From positions 310,001-374,000 of the forward strand of contig NZ_QGEH01000003.1 of the NCBI RefSeq assembly GCF_003258515.1: a DNA stretch of 64,000 bases, given 5' to 3'. Positions 1 through 8,141 of this stretch are shown here, one piece after another. Under the pieces are notes generated by a model. It had not been told where the DNA came from. It worked only from the letters and a program-made list of their open reading frames with translations, and made no database searches. The translations under genes were made by a program, and so were the position numbers. Positions within the stretch are counted from its first letter, which is position 1. Each line of letters opens with the position of its first letter. The stretch is from Marinobacter bohaiensis (lineage in GTDB: Bacteria > Pseudomonadota > Gammaproteobacteria > Pseudomonadales > Oleiphilaceae).

Positions 1-735
1 CAGGAAATCCGTGCCGTAGACGTGGCCGTCCAGGGTCAGGTAATCCTGCATCTGGTAGAACTTCATGTTGTAGATGGTGCCGATAGGGTTTTCCTGGCCG
101 TCCACCACGCCGGTGGCCAGGGCGGACGGTACTTCCGGCCAGGCAATCGGGGTGGGTTCGGCACCCAGGGCACGGACCATCTCCACGAACAGCGGCGTGG
201 TCATGACGCGGATTTTCAGGCCGTCCAGGTCCTTGGGCTCGGCAACCGGGCGCTTGGAGTTGGTGAAGTTACGAAACCCGGTCTCGCCGTAGGCGAGGAT
301 ACGCAGACCGGTTTCCTCCAGGCAGTGATCGCTCAGTGCCTGGCCAAAGGGGCCGTCGAGGACGTCCCACGCCACCGGGGCGGAGGGAAACAGGTAGGGA
401 ATATTGAGCACCGAGGCTTCCGGGCACAGCTGGGTGAAGCTGCCGGAGGCCATGACCATGCTCAGCACGCCTTCCTGGGCGGTCTGCAGCATGTCCATCT
501 CGCCGCCGAGCTGGCTGGAGGGGTAAACGTTCACGGCAATGCGACCACCGGTCTGGCCTTCGACCATGTCCTTGAAGACCTTGGCCGCGGCTCCCTTCTT
601 GGAGGTGGTCCATTCCTGGGGGTCCACGTGACCGAACGACAGTTCGATCTCGGTGTCGGCCGCGTGGCCGGGCAGACTGAACATCGACAGGGCGAACGAC
701 AGGGCCAGCCCCATTGTTGTTGTCGTGAGCTTCAT
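1..735 (-). CDS. TRAP transporter substrate-binding protein, DctP family (partial)
   Basis: Periplasmic solute receptor of a tripartite ATP-independent transporter, which hands an organic acid to the QM permease. The start at 735 has a GAGGTGGAG-type ribosome site just upstream. Residues 1-26 are a signal peptide ending GHAA. The mature part has the DctP pattern: ELSFGHVDPQEW near the N-terminus, GGEMDMLQ in the first lobe, and GLKIRVMTTPLF followed by PIAWPEVPSALATGVVDGQENP, the family's ligand-loop region. About 245 residues are visible; the C-terminus and probably the dctQ and dctM genes lie beyond the window start. It diverges from the aroE-like gene and shares its regulatory region, so shikimate, quinate or dehydroshikimate is the likely cargo (inference). 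The family call is firm; the ligand is not. Confidence 0.9.
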   Translation of the reverse strand, partial: MKLTTTTMGLALSFALSMFSLPGHAADTEIELSFGHVDPQEWTTSKKGAAAKVFKDMVEGQTGGRIAVNVYPSSQLGGEMDMLQTAQEGVLSMVMASGSFTQLCPEASVLNIPYLFPSAPVAWDVLDGPFGQALSDHCLEETGLRILAYGETGFRNFTNSKRPVAEPKDLDGLKIRVMTTPLFVEMVRALGAEPTPIAWPEVPSALATGVVDGQENPIGTIYNMKFYQMQDYLTLDGHVYGTDFL

Positions 736-883
736 TGTTTGACTCCACCTCGCGGCCGAAACCGCTAACGGGTTGATTGTTTTTGTGAGCCTGCGACCGC
801 CTCTGAGGCCTGTGGCGGGCGTTAAGAGGTTGGCCGAGGCTAGCAACGGCATTCAATCGAGTCAATCTAATAGGGTTAAATCA

Positions 884-900
884 AAAATACCCTATATTTT
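884..900. promoter_or_regulatory. Candidate operator, copy 1 (TRAP side)
   Basis: Reads AAAATACCCTATATTTT: perfect 6-bp arms AAAATA and TATTTT around a 5-bp centre. It lies about 150 bp upstream of the TRAP receptor start. It is the exact reverse complement of the copy at 9106-9122 upstream of pcaQ. The recurrence is seen directly. The binding protein is inferred: the GntR/FCD regulator at 2339-3004 is my first candidate and PcaQ the second. Confidence 0.6.
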
Positions 901-1220
901 GACCCGGACGGATTCTGGCGCTGGCCACTCAAGGCCCCGCCCGTTGATCCGTCATCCCCCGAAAGACTGCCGGACGCCGTCCACGCGCCATCCGGAGGAT
1001 TACGCATTTTCCTCACTGTGTCTCAATGCATATGGCATGAAAAATGAGGTTTTGTCGTTTTGGTATATCGAATTGAATATGTTAAGCGGCCGGAACGACC
1101 CCGTACCGAGCCTGCCGGAAAGCCCTGGAATGTGTTGTAGTAGATTGAAAAAAAAGATTTTTATGAATTATTTCTGTGCGAGATATGTCGGCACCACGCA
1201 AACTTTAAAGGGTAAAAAAT

Positions 1221-1237
1221 AAAGTATCCTATACTTT
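1221..1237. promoter_or_regulatory. Candidate operator, copy 2 (aroE side)
   Basis: Reads AAAGTATCCTATACTTT: perfect 7-bp arms AAAGTAT and ATACTTT around a 3-bp centre. It differs from the other two copies only at three positions. It lies 164 bp upstream of the aroE-like start codon, in the AT-rich part of the gap. Confidence 0.6.
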
Positions 1238-1400
1238 TGTTATTAGCCTACAGATTGAGTTTCGCGATTGGCTGTGAGTATGATCAATGTCACCAGCAAG
1301 CGGGTAGCCACGACTGCCCGTCACCCTGTTTGATGGCAGGGCGGGATCTCCGGCGGCGCCGTCTGCCGGTGGATTCCGTCGCCCGATCCGGAGATTCACC

Positions 1401-2255
1401 ATGTTCAAGCTTGGGCTCATTGGCCAATCCATCGCGCAGTCCCGCTCGCCGGCACTGCATGAAATGCTCGGCGAGATTCACGGCCTGCCGGTCAGCTACG
1501 TTCTGCACGAGCCTGAAGACAGTTCGCCGGAGGCCTTCCGGGCCACCCTGCAGCAGCTGCGGGATCAGGGCTACCGCGGAACGAACGTGACCTTCCCCTA
1601 TAAGCAGCTGGCCGTGGCGGAAGTCGATACTATCAAGCCGTCGGTGGAGCGGGTCGGGTCCACCAACACCCTGGCTCTGGGGGAGCGCGTCGTCGCCTAT
1701 AACACCGACTACACCGGCTTTATCCGGGGCTACCGCCGTCGTAACGGCGAACGGGCGGCTGGCCGCGTGGTGCTGGTGGGCGCCGGCGGCGTGGGCCGCG
1801 CAGTGGCGTTTGCACTGTTTGAGGTGGGTGCCACCGAAGTGTTGATCTCGGACCTGAATCGCGACAGCGCGAACTCGCTGGCTGTCGCCCTGAATGCCTC
1901 CGGCTGCACGTCCCGAGTGCTGGAGCCCATCGAGGTGGAAGATGCGGTGCGTGGTGCCGACGGCCTGGTGAACTGCACGCCGGTGGGCCATTACAAGTCG
2001 CCGGGCATGCCGGTGCCGGCGGACTGGATCGGCTCCCAGCAATGGGTGTTCGATGCGGTCTATACGCCGATCGATACCGAGTTCCTGCAAACCGCTCATG
2101 CCAGGGGGCTGAGCATCGTGTCCGGTTTTGACCTGTTCATCTTCCAGGGCATCGACGCCTTCGAAATCTTCACCGGGATCGAGGTGACCGACCCGGCGCC
2201 GGTGATCGAGCGTTTCCTGGCGCGCTACGAGATCACCAGCGAGCTGATCGGCTGA
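1401..2255 (+). CDS. AroE-like quinate/shikimate dehydrogenase (NAD type)
   Basis: Oxidises shikimate to 3-dehydroshikimate, or quinate to 3-dehydroquinate, in the cytosol. At 284 residues it has normal AroE length. The substrate domain shows SRSP (Ser14, Ser16), NVTFPYKQ with catalytic Lys68, STNT with Asn89, and NTDYTGF with Asp103. The Rossmann domain has GAGGVG at 127-132. The second strand ends in SDLNR, with Asp151 where biosynthetic NADP enzymes carry the NRT-type motif. An acidic residue there normally means NAD and a catabolic role. The HE after SRSPAL, in place of the usual HN, also resembles quinate/shikimate dehydrogenases. A GGAG site precedes the ATG. Context (pca and quiC genes nearby) supports degradation rather than aromatic biosynthesis. 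Confidence 0.88.
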   Translation: MFKLGLIGQSIAQSRSPALHEMLGEIHGLPVSYVLHEPEDSSPEAFRATLQQLRDQGYRGTNVTFPYKQLAVAEVDTIKPSVERVGSTNTLALGERVVAYNTDYTGFIRGYRRRNGERAAGRVVLVGAGGVGRAVAFALFEVGATEVLISDLNRDSANSLAVALNASGCTSRVLEPIEVEDAVRGADGLVNCTPVGHYKSPGMPVPADWIGSQQWVFDAVYTPIDTEFLQTAHARGLSIVSGFDLFIFQGIDAFEIFTGIEVTDPAPVIERFLARYEITSELIG

Positions 2256-2338
2256 GTGGCCGATCGCCCGGGCATACAGGGTGCATCCGTTGATGTAAAA
2301 TCGGGCCTGTCCGAAACCGAGGTGATCCTGAAAGCGCT

Positions 2339-3004
2339 ATGAATATCGCCGTTGACCGCAAACTGGTAGGCCGAACCGTTTACGAAAGCCTGCGTAATGA
2401 CATCGTGACCGGCCGCCTGGAGCCTGGCTACAAGCTCAAGCTGAACGAGCTTAAGGAGCGTTACAGCGCCAGTATCAACACGCTGCGTGAAACCCTCATG
2501 CGGCTGGTGTCCGACGGCTTCGTCAAGTTTGAGGACCAGAAGGGATTCCGGGTGAACCCGGTGTCCAAACGCGACCTGGAAGAGCTGGTCGATCTGCGGG
2601 TGATGCTGGAAACCCGGGGGCTGCGTCAGTCCATGGCGGACAAGGATCGCCTGATGGACTGGAAATCCGGTCTGCTCAGCAGCCATTACCGGCTGACCTG
2701 CATGGAGCAGCTGATGATGGAAGACGAGGCGGCGAATGTGGAGGAGTGGGAGCTGGCCGATCGCAGTTTCCACCTGGCGCTGGTCGCCAACTGCGGTTCC
2801 CGTCAATTGATCCGTTACCACGCCTCAATCATTGAGCTGTTCATGCGCTACCAGGTGCTGGCGCTGGAAAAACGCCCGTTCCGGGGCCAGGCCAGCATCG
2901 ACGATCACCAGGCACTGCTCGACCTGATCATGACGGACGATGTGGAAGGCGCCGTCGGCCTGTTGACCCATCACATCGTCGCCGGCCGCGAACTGCCGCT
3001 CTGA
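2339..3004 (+). CDS. GntR family regulator, FCD subfamily
   Basis: Cytosolic transcription regulator of 221 residues. The N-terminal winged helix (about 10-75) includes VYESLRNDIVTGRLEPGYKL and LKERYSASINTLRETLMRL. The all-helical FCD effector domain (about 80-215) has the ELVDLRVMLE start and the histidine-containing FHLALV and DDHQALL segments that usually bind a metal and a carboxylate ligand. It follows the aroE-like gene by 83 bp in the same direction, so it is probably the pathway repressor. The 17-bp inverted repeats near the TRAP, aroE-like and pcaQ genes are plausible targets (inference). Confidence 0.88.
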   Translation: MNIAVDRKLVGRTVYESLRNDIVTGRLEPGYKLKLNELKERYSASINTLRETLMRLVSDGFVKFEDQKGFRVNPVSKRDLEELVDLRVMLETRGLRQSMADKDRLMDWKSGLLSSHYRLTCMEQLMMEDEAANVEEWELADRSFHLALVANCGSRQLIRYHASIIELFMRYQVLALEKRPFRGQASIDDHQALLDLIMTDDVEGAVGLLTHHIVAGRELPL

Positions 3005-3050
3005 GACGTCTTGTCTTTTCCTGTCCCGCCTTGTCAGTCGTCGCGCCGGC

Positions 3051-3986
3051 TCAGAAGAGCACGGCCAGGGCGATGCTGATGCTGAAGAAAGACAGCACCG
3101 TACACGCCAGCAGGATGCTGGAGCAGAGCTGGCGCTGGCCATAGAGGCTGCCGATGATGGGGTAGACGCTGGCCAGCGGCATGGCGGCGAGCAGGATGGC
3201 CGCTTTCTGCAACTGCGGGTCGAAATCCGGCAGCAGCCAGATCAGAAGTACCATCATCAACGGGTGCAGCGTGAGCTTGCCCACTGCGACCATCCCGATT
3301 TCGCCGATGTTGCCCCGGATAGAGCTGCCCACCAGCGACGCGCCCACGAAAAACAGGGCGACCGTGGCCGAGGTGCGGCCGAGCATATCCAGACTGGCCT
3401 GCAATACGTCGGGCACCTCCAGCTCAAGCAACGATGCCAGTACGCCCGCCACAATGGCGATGATCAGCGGGTTGCGAGCGATCCGCCGCGCCAGCGGCCG
3501 CACCACTTTGGCCAGGGGCTCGCCACTGCGCCGTCCCAGGCTGTACTCGATTGCGATCAGGGCCAGGGGCATGATGATCATGTTCTCGATGATCAGGTTC
3601 ATGGCAAAGGCGTTGGTCGGCGGATCGTCGAACGCCAGCAACAGAACCGGATAACCCACGAAGGCGCTGTTGGACAGGGCCATCCCCATGCCCTTGATGG
3701 CGCCGGTACTTAGCGGGTCTCTGTAGAACACCCGGGTCAGCGCCAGGCCGCCGAGGAACGCCAGCAGGGAACCCAGGCCGTAGACCAGCAGGTAATCGGG
3801 ATCGATGACCTCGTGGAACGACATCTGCGACACCGTGCTGAAGATCAGGGCGGGCAGGGCGAAGTAGATGACGAACTGGCCCAGGCCGTGGACGGCGTTG
3901 GCGGGGAACAGTTTCAACCGGACCGCCCCGAAACCCAGGGCGATCAGGATAAAGATGGGGGCGGTGGTGGACAGGATGGACAGCAA
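3051..3986 (-). CDS. AEC family transporter (auxin efflux carrier type)
   Basis: Inner-membrane carrier of about 311 residues with ten hydrophobic segments in two bundles, of the PIN/AEC fold. The ends are LSILSTTAPIFILIALGFGAV and SSILLACTVLSFFSISIALAVLF. The central GMALSNSAFVGYPV is the conserved NxxFxGxP-type motif. I choose a TTG start at 3986 because GTAGGAG sits five bases upstream and the protein then begins exactly at the first membrane helix; a longer frame reaches 4055 but adds an arginine-rich unlikely leader. It is convergent with the GntR gene and upstream of nothing co-directional. Such carriers move organic acids; a role with shikimate-type acids here is inference. Confidence 0.85.
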   Translation of the reverse strand: MLSILSTTAPIFILIALGFGAVRLKLFPANAVHGLGQFVIYFALPALIFSTVSQMSFHEVIDPDYLLVYGLGSLLAFLGGLALTRVFYRDPLSTGAIKGMGMALSNSAFVGYPVLLLAFDDPPTNAFAMNLIIENMIIMPLALIAIEYSLGRRSGEPLAKVVRPLARRIARNPLIIAIVAGVLASLLELEVPDVLQASLDMLGRTSATVALFFVGASLVGSSIRGNIGEIGMVAVGKLTLHPLMMVLLIWLLPDFDPQLQKAAILLAAMPLASVYPIIGSLYGQRQLCSSILLACTVLSFFSISIALAVLF

Positions 3987-4154
3987 AGGCGCTCCTACGG
4001 GGTCGCATGAAAAACGGCGCCGCCCGGTTCGCGGCGCTCGCCACCGAGCCGGCACACCGTCTCACAGCCTCGTTACAGGCGCATAAAATGGCGTGTTCGC
4101 GTGTCGGGGCGGGCGCTATGCCGCCGCAAACATGAAGGTGTACGGGGCGCCGGT

Positions 4155-5480
4155 TCAGGGTCGGGCGTGAAACAGGATATCAGTTAGCCACCTATCGGTC
4201 GCGCCCCCGGCGACCAGTTGCTGGCGCAGCTGCTCCAGATCGATGGTTTCGCCGGTCTTGTCCTGGATGATCTGCAGCAGATGGCGGTCGCCATTCAGCG
4301 CCTCCTGTGCGCTTTCCTTGACCAGTGCCGCGGCCTGGTCGCGGGGCATGGTGCGCGCCAGGGCGAAGGTGGCGGATTCGGCGTAGATCACGCCGTTGTA
4401 GGCGTCGAGGTTGTCGCGCATGCGCTGGTCGTGGACTTCGATAAAGCGCAGGCCTTCCCGGGCATGGTTCAGGGCGACGGAGGCCGCCATCAGCTGCTGG
4501 GGCAACTGGAACCATTCCTGGGTCCAGGCGCTGCCACTGCGCTCGTGTTCCTGCAGCATGGTCTGGTGCATCTGGCCGGTGGCGCTGGCGCAGGTGCGGG
4601 CCATGGCGACGATCACTTCGGCGTCCACCGGGTTGCATTTCTGCGGCATGGTGGAGGAGCCGCCGCCGTTGGTGAAGCGCAGCTCACCGACTTCCGATTG
4701 CGCCAGCCATAGCCAGTCCTGGGCCATCTTGCCCAGCGTGCCTGTGGTCAGGCTGAGCCAGCCGGACAGCTCCACCAGGGTGTCGCGCTGGGTGTGCCAG
4801 CAGGGGCCGGCGGTCAGGTCCAGGCGCTGGGCCAGCCCCTCATTAATCGCCGCGGCCTGGTCACCCATGGCGGCCAGGGTGCCCACCGCGCCGCCCAGTT
4901 GCACGCGCAGCAGGCGCGGACGCATTTCGTCCAGGCGGTCCAGCTGATGCAGCAGCGGCGCCAGCCACTGGGCCACCTTGAGGCCGAAGCTCATGGGCAC
5001 CGCCTGCTGGGTGCGGGTACGGCCGGCAATCAGGGTCGAGCGGTGCTGCTCGGCCAGGTCGGCCAGCGCACCGACGACCTGACGCAGGCGCTCCTCCTGG
5101 ATAGCCAGTACCTCCCGGACATTGAGGATCAGCGCGGTATCGACGATGTCCTGGCTGGTGGCGCCGAAGTGCACCCAGCGGGCGCTGTCTTCCGGCAATG
5201 CGGCTTTCAGCGCCTTGACCAGGGCCGGGACAGGCACCCCGGCCGAGGCCACTCCGCCGGCCAGATCGGCGGGGACCAGCGTCAGGGATTCGGCGGTATT
5301 GGCGATGTCCCGCGCGGCGTCCTGCGGGATCAGCCCGGCATCCGCCTGGGCCAGGGCCAGTTTCCCCTCGACGGCGAGCATGGCGCGCAGCTGGCCGTTG
5401 TCACCCAGCCGTTCGGCGGTGGCCGGATCGGACAGCAGTTGGCCATAGAGTTGCGAATCGAAGGGAGAAACCTGGTACAT
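4155..5480 (-). CDS. pcaB: 3-carboxy-cis,cis-muconate cycloisomerase
   Basis: Cytosolic enzyme that lactonises 3-carboxy-cis,cis-muconate to 4-carboxymuconolactone, the step after ring cleavage of protocatechuate. With the ATG at 5480 it is 441 residues, close to other bacterial PcaB proteins. It belongs to the fumarase/aspartase superfamily: the signature GGSSTMPQKCNPVDAEV is intact, with VHFGATSQDIVDTA and AGRTRTQQAVPMSFGLK before it. A longer in-frame extension to 5633 covers the pcaG 3-prime end and terminator and is rejected. It is the last gene of the pca run but is separated from pcaG by an intrinsic terminator, so its level may be set by read-through. Confidence 0.93.
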   Translation of the reverse strand: MYQVSPFDSQLYGQLLSDPATAERLGDNGQLRAMLAVEGKLALAQADAGLIPQDAARDIANTAESLTLVPADLAGGVASAGVPVPALVKALKAALPEDSARWVHFGATSQDIVDTALILNVREVLAIQEERLRQVVGALADLAEQHRSTLIAGRTRTQQAVPMSFGLKVAQWLAPLLHQLDRLDEMRPRLLRVQLGGAVGTLAAMGDQAAAINEGLAQRLDLTAGPCWHTQRDTLVELSGWLSLTTGTLGKMAQDWLWLAQSEVGELRFTNGGGSSTMPQKCNPVDAEVIVAMARTCASATGQMHQTMLQEHERSGSAWTQEWFQLPQQLMAASVALNHAREGLRFIEVHDQRMRDNLDAYNGVIYAESATFALARTMPRDQAAALVKESAQEALNGDRHLLQIIQDKTGETIDLEQLRQQLVAGGATDRWLTDILFHARP

Positions 5481-5508
5481 GTCGTCAATGCGTCCCGTTG
5501 CAGTGGCA

Positions 5509-5553
5509 GGAAAAACAAACGCCCGCGACCATGATAGCGGGTTCGCGGGCGTT
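5509..5553 (-). terminator. Intrinsic terminator between pcaG and pcaB
   Basis: On the minus strand, an 11-bp perfect stem (AACGCCCGCGA with TCGCGGGCGTT, 5518-5528 and 5543-5553) is followed directly by TTTGTTTTT. It begins 15 bp after the pcaG stop and ends about 30 bp before the pcaB ATG. This is the best-formed Rho-independent terminator in the window. Confidence 0.8.
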
Positions 5554-5568
5554 GCGGGGAGGGCTCGA

Positions 5569-6168
5569 TCAGAAGTCGAAGAAAACGGTCTCCTGGTCGC
5601 CCTGCATGTGGATATCGAAGCGGTACTCGACACCGGTGGCGGTCTCGCTGCGCTGGGCGATCAGGGTATCGCGACGGTCGGCAGGGACCTTCTCCAGCAC
5701 CGGATCGGCGTTGTTGGCGTTCGTCTCATCGGCGAAATACAGGCGGGTGTAGGCGTGGTTCATCAGGCCTCGGGCAAACACCACAAAGCTGATAAAGGGC
5801 GCCGCGCCCTCCTGGGACGATCCCGGCTTGATGGTCTCGAAACGGTAGCTGTTGTCTGCGGTGGTGCCGGTGCCGAAGCGGCCGAATCCCTTGAAATTGG
5901 GGTCCAGAGGCCGGTCCGCGCGGGCGTCGTTGGGGTGGTCGAAGCGCCCCTCGGCATTGGCCTGCCAGATTTCGATCATGGCGTCGTCGATGGGAGCGCC
6001 GTTGCCGTCGAACACCCGGCCGACGATGCGGATGCGCTCACCGCGGGTGTCATCGTTGACCAGCACGTCACTGGCAATCTGGCTGAACGGATAATGGTAC
6101 TGCTGGGCCGTCAGGCAGTAGGCAAAGTAGGGGCCGACGGTCTGGGACGGGGTCTGTTTCAGAGTCAT
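5569..6168 (-). CDS. pcaG: Protocatechuate 3,4-dioxygenase, alpha subunit
   Basis: Non-catalytic-iron partner of PcaH in the intradiol ring-cleaving dioxygenase that opens protocatechuate to 3-carboxy-cis,cis-muconate. At 199 residues it has family length. It starts TPSQTVGPYFAYCL and carries the transthyretin-like beta core: RIRIVGRVFDGNGAPIDDAMIEIWQAN, then FGRFGT and FETIKPG. Consistent with an alpha subunit, the Tyr/Tyr/His/His iron set is incomplete: the ISFVVFARGLMNHAYTRLYF region replaces the beta subunit's His-x-His. It lies four bases after pcaH, so the two are surely cotranslated. Confidence 0.95.
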   Translation of the reverse strand: MTLKQTPSQTVGPYFAYCLTAQQYHYPFSQIASDVLVNDDTRGERIRIVGRVFDGNGAPIDDAMIEIWQANAEGRFDHPNDARADRPLDPNFKGFGRFGTGTTADNSYRFETIKPGSSQEGAAPFISFVVFARGLMNHAYTRLYFADETNANNADPVLEKVPADRRDTLIAQRSETATGVEYRFDIHMQGDQETVFFDF

Positions 6169-6172
6169 GATG

Positions 6173-6871
6173 TCAGGCCTCCATGGGAGTAGCGTTCACG
6201 CCACGCAGAACAATGTCGAAGACGTAGCCCAGGGCGTAATTCTCTTCGGTGACGTCGATCGAAAATTCGCTGACCAGACGATCGCGGGACTGCTCCGGCA
6301 CCGACTGGAAGATCGGGTCCAGCGCCAGCAGCGGATCGCCCGGGAAGTACATCTGGGTCACCAGACGGGTGGCGACGGTCGGGCCGAACAGCGAGAAATG
6401 GATGTGGTTCGGACGCCAGGCGTTGGGGTGGTTGCCCCAGGGGTACGCGCCGGGCTTGATGGTCATGAACCGGTACTCGCCCTTGTCGTTGGTCAGGCAG
6501 CGGCCGGAGCCCAGGAAGTTTGGGTCCAGTGGCGCGTCGTGCTGGTCCCGCTCGTGCACGTAGCGACCGGCGGCGTTGGCCTGCCACACTTCCACCAGCG
6601 TGTTGGGCACCGGGTTGCCGTTCTCGTCCAGCACGCGGCCGGTGACGATGATGCGCTCGCCCAGGGGTTCGCCGTTGACGCGGCCGTTGCGGGTCAGGTC
6701 GTTGTCCAGCTCGCCGAGAACTTCCTCGCCGTAGGCCGGGCCGGTCAGCTCGGCCATTTCCGGATCGATCTCGACCAGGTTGCGGGACACGCCGCGCAGG
6801 GTCGAGGATTTGTACTCGGGGCTCAGATAGGCCGGATGGCTGGCCCAGTCACGAGGGGTGATCTTGCTCAT
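6173..6871 (-). CDS. pcaH: Protocatechuate 3,4-dioxygenase, beta subunit
   Basis: Iron(III)-bearing subunit of the intradiol dioxygenase. It has 232 residues with an N-terminal RDWASHPAYLSPEYKSS typical of PcaH. The core shows RIIVTGRVLDENGNPVPNTLVEVWQAN, GRYVHERDQHDAPLDPNFLGSGR with the first tyrosine ligand, and AYPWGNHPNAWRPNHIHFSLFG, which supplies the second tyrosine and the His-x-His pair. All four iron ligands are therefore present. It overlaps the upstream pcaDC fusion by four bases and is followed by pcaG, so the order is pcaDC-pcaH-pcaG. Confidence 0.96.
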   Translation of the reverse strand: MSKITPRDWASHPAYLSPEYKSSTLRGVSRNLVEIDPEMAELTGPAYGEEVLGELDNDLTRNGRVNGEPLGERIIVTGRVLDENGNPVPNTLVEVWQANAAGRYVHERDQHDAPLDPNFLGSGRCLTNDKGEYRFMTIKPGAYPWGNHPNAWRPNHIHFSLFGPTVATRLVTQMYFPGDPLLALDPIFQSVPEQSRDRLVSEFSIDVTEENYALGYVFDIVLRGVNATPMEA

Positions 6872-8055
6872 TTTTCTGTCTCTCCATCAATGGCAATGCC
6901 CAGTTTCTTGTAGGTTTCCCTGGCGATGCGGATCGCGGTATTCGAGGCTGGAACGCCCGCGTAGACGCCCAGGTGCAACAGGGTTTCGCGTACTTCTTCC
7001 AGGGTAGCGCCGGTGTTCTGTGTGGCACGGATATGCATGGCGAGTTCCTCTTCGTGACCCAGTGCCGCCATCAGGGCGATGGTCAGCAGGCTGCGGTCGC
7101 GTTTGCTGAGGAAGGGGCGGCTCCACACGGTGCCCCAGGCGCCTTCGGTGATGAATGTCTGGAACGGCAGGTCGAAGTCGGTCTTGTTGGCTTCGGCGCG
7201 GTCCACGTGGGCGTTGCCCAGCACCGAGCGGCGCACCTTCATGCCCAGGTCGAAACGGCTTGGCTCCGGTGCCTGCTGGCCGAGGAAATCGACAATCAGG
7301 TCGGCCAGGGCCTTGGGCTGCTCGACGCAGGGCAGGTGGCCGGCGTCGGCGACGACTTCGAAACGCGCGCCGTCGATCAGCTCGGCCATCGAACGCACCA
7401 GCTCCGGCGGCGTGGAGCCGTCGTCGGCCCCGACCACGCACAGGGTGGGCTGGGTCAGGCCGCGGGTTTCGTCGGTCAGGTCACTGTCGCGCAGGGCGGT
7501 GCAGGTACCCAGGTAGCCCTCTTTCGGGGTGCGTACCAGCATATGGCGCCAGAGTTCGACCGCCTGCGGCTGCTGCTGACGGAAGCTGGGGCCGAACCAG
7601 CGCTCAAGGATGGCGTCGGCGACGCTTTCGATGCCGTTCTCGCGGATGGCATCGATGCGGGTGTTCCACATGTCGGCCTGGCCAATCTTGTGGGCGGTGT
7701 CACACAGGATCAGGTGGCTGACCAGGTCCGGGCGGCGGGCGGCGACGCCCTGGGCGATCTGGCCGCCCACGGACAGGCCGCACAGGCTGACGGCTTTCAG
7801 GTCCAGGCCGTCCAGCAGGCCGATCAGGTCGTTGATGTGATCATCCGGCTGGTAGGGGCTTTCCGGGCAGGAGGACAGGCCGTGGCCCCGCTTGTCGTAG
7901 CGCAGGAAACGGAACTGGTCGCGCAGGTGGGGCAGCAGCGGCTCCCAGACGCGCAGGTCCGTACCCAGAGAGTTCGAGAAGACGAGCAGGGGAAGGTGAG
8001 CGGGGCCTTCCAGTTGGTAATGGAGGATCTGTCCGTTGACGGAAAGCGTTTGCAT
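6868..8055 (-). CDS. pcaL: Fused 3-oxoadipate enol-lactonase / 4-carboxymuconolactone decarboxylase
   Basis: A single 395-residue protein for two consecutive steps: decarboxylation of 4-carboxymuconolactone and hydrolysis of the enol-lactone to 3-oxoadipate. Residues 1 to about 260 are an alpha/beta hydrolase (PcaD) with the nucleophile elbow CGLSVGGQ, and a late ADAGHLPCVEQP giving the histidine. From about 265 the chain is a PcaC domain: RRSVLGNAHVDRA, WSRPFLSKRDRSLLTIALMAALG and LHLGVYAGVPASNTAI. The fusion is known as PcaL in some actinobacteria and proteobacteria. It is the first gene of the run, 86 bp after pcaQ, with a LysR-like box just upstream. Confidence 0.95.
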   Translation of the reverse strand: MQTLSVNGQILHYQLEGPAHLPLLVFSNSLGTDLRVWEPLLPHLRDQFRFLRYDKRGHGLSSCPESPYQPDDHINDLIGLLDGLDLKAVSLCGLSVGGQIAQGVAARRPDLVSHLILCDTAHKIGQADMWNTRIDAIRENGIESVADAILERWFGPSFRQQQPQAVELWRHMLVRTPKEGYLGTCTALRDSDLTDETRGLTQPTLCVVGADDGSTPPELVRSMAELIDGARFEVVADAGHLPCVEQPKALADLIVDFLGQQAPEPSRFDLGMKVRRSVLGNAHVDRAEANKTDFDLPFQTFITEGAWGTVWSRPFLSKRDRSLLTIALMAALGHEEELAMHIRATQNTGATLEEVRETLLHLGVYAGVPASNTAIRIARETYKKLGIAIDGETEK

Positions 8056-8141
8056 GAATCTTGGCCTTATTTGTTGGTGACGGCTGTCCTCTTACTCTTT
8101 AACAGACTTTCCGTTATGTAAAATGAGCCTTTGTTGTTTTG

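Larger units (their letters stand above)
736..1400. promoter_or_regulatory. Divergent regulatory region, TRAP gene / aroE-like gene
   Basis: A 665-bp gap with no convincing gene. The stretch from about 860 to 1260 is distinctly AT-rich compared with its surroundings and carries two copies of a 17-bp inverted repeat, at 884-900 and 1221-1237. It must hold the promoters for the TRAP receptor (leftward) and the aroE-like gene (rightward). The open frame at 773-1222 has no ribosome site, no protein-like composition and no family resemblance. Confidence 0.7.

Noticed and set aside
773-1222. Open frame of 149 codons in the TRAP/aroE gap
   Set aside because: No ribosome site, composition unlike protein, and it runs through the operator-bearing AT-rich region.
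5481-5633. Extended N-terminus for PcaB
   Set aside because: It would run through the terminator and pcaG 3-prime end and gives Ser/Arg-rich sequence unlike PcaB.
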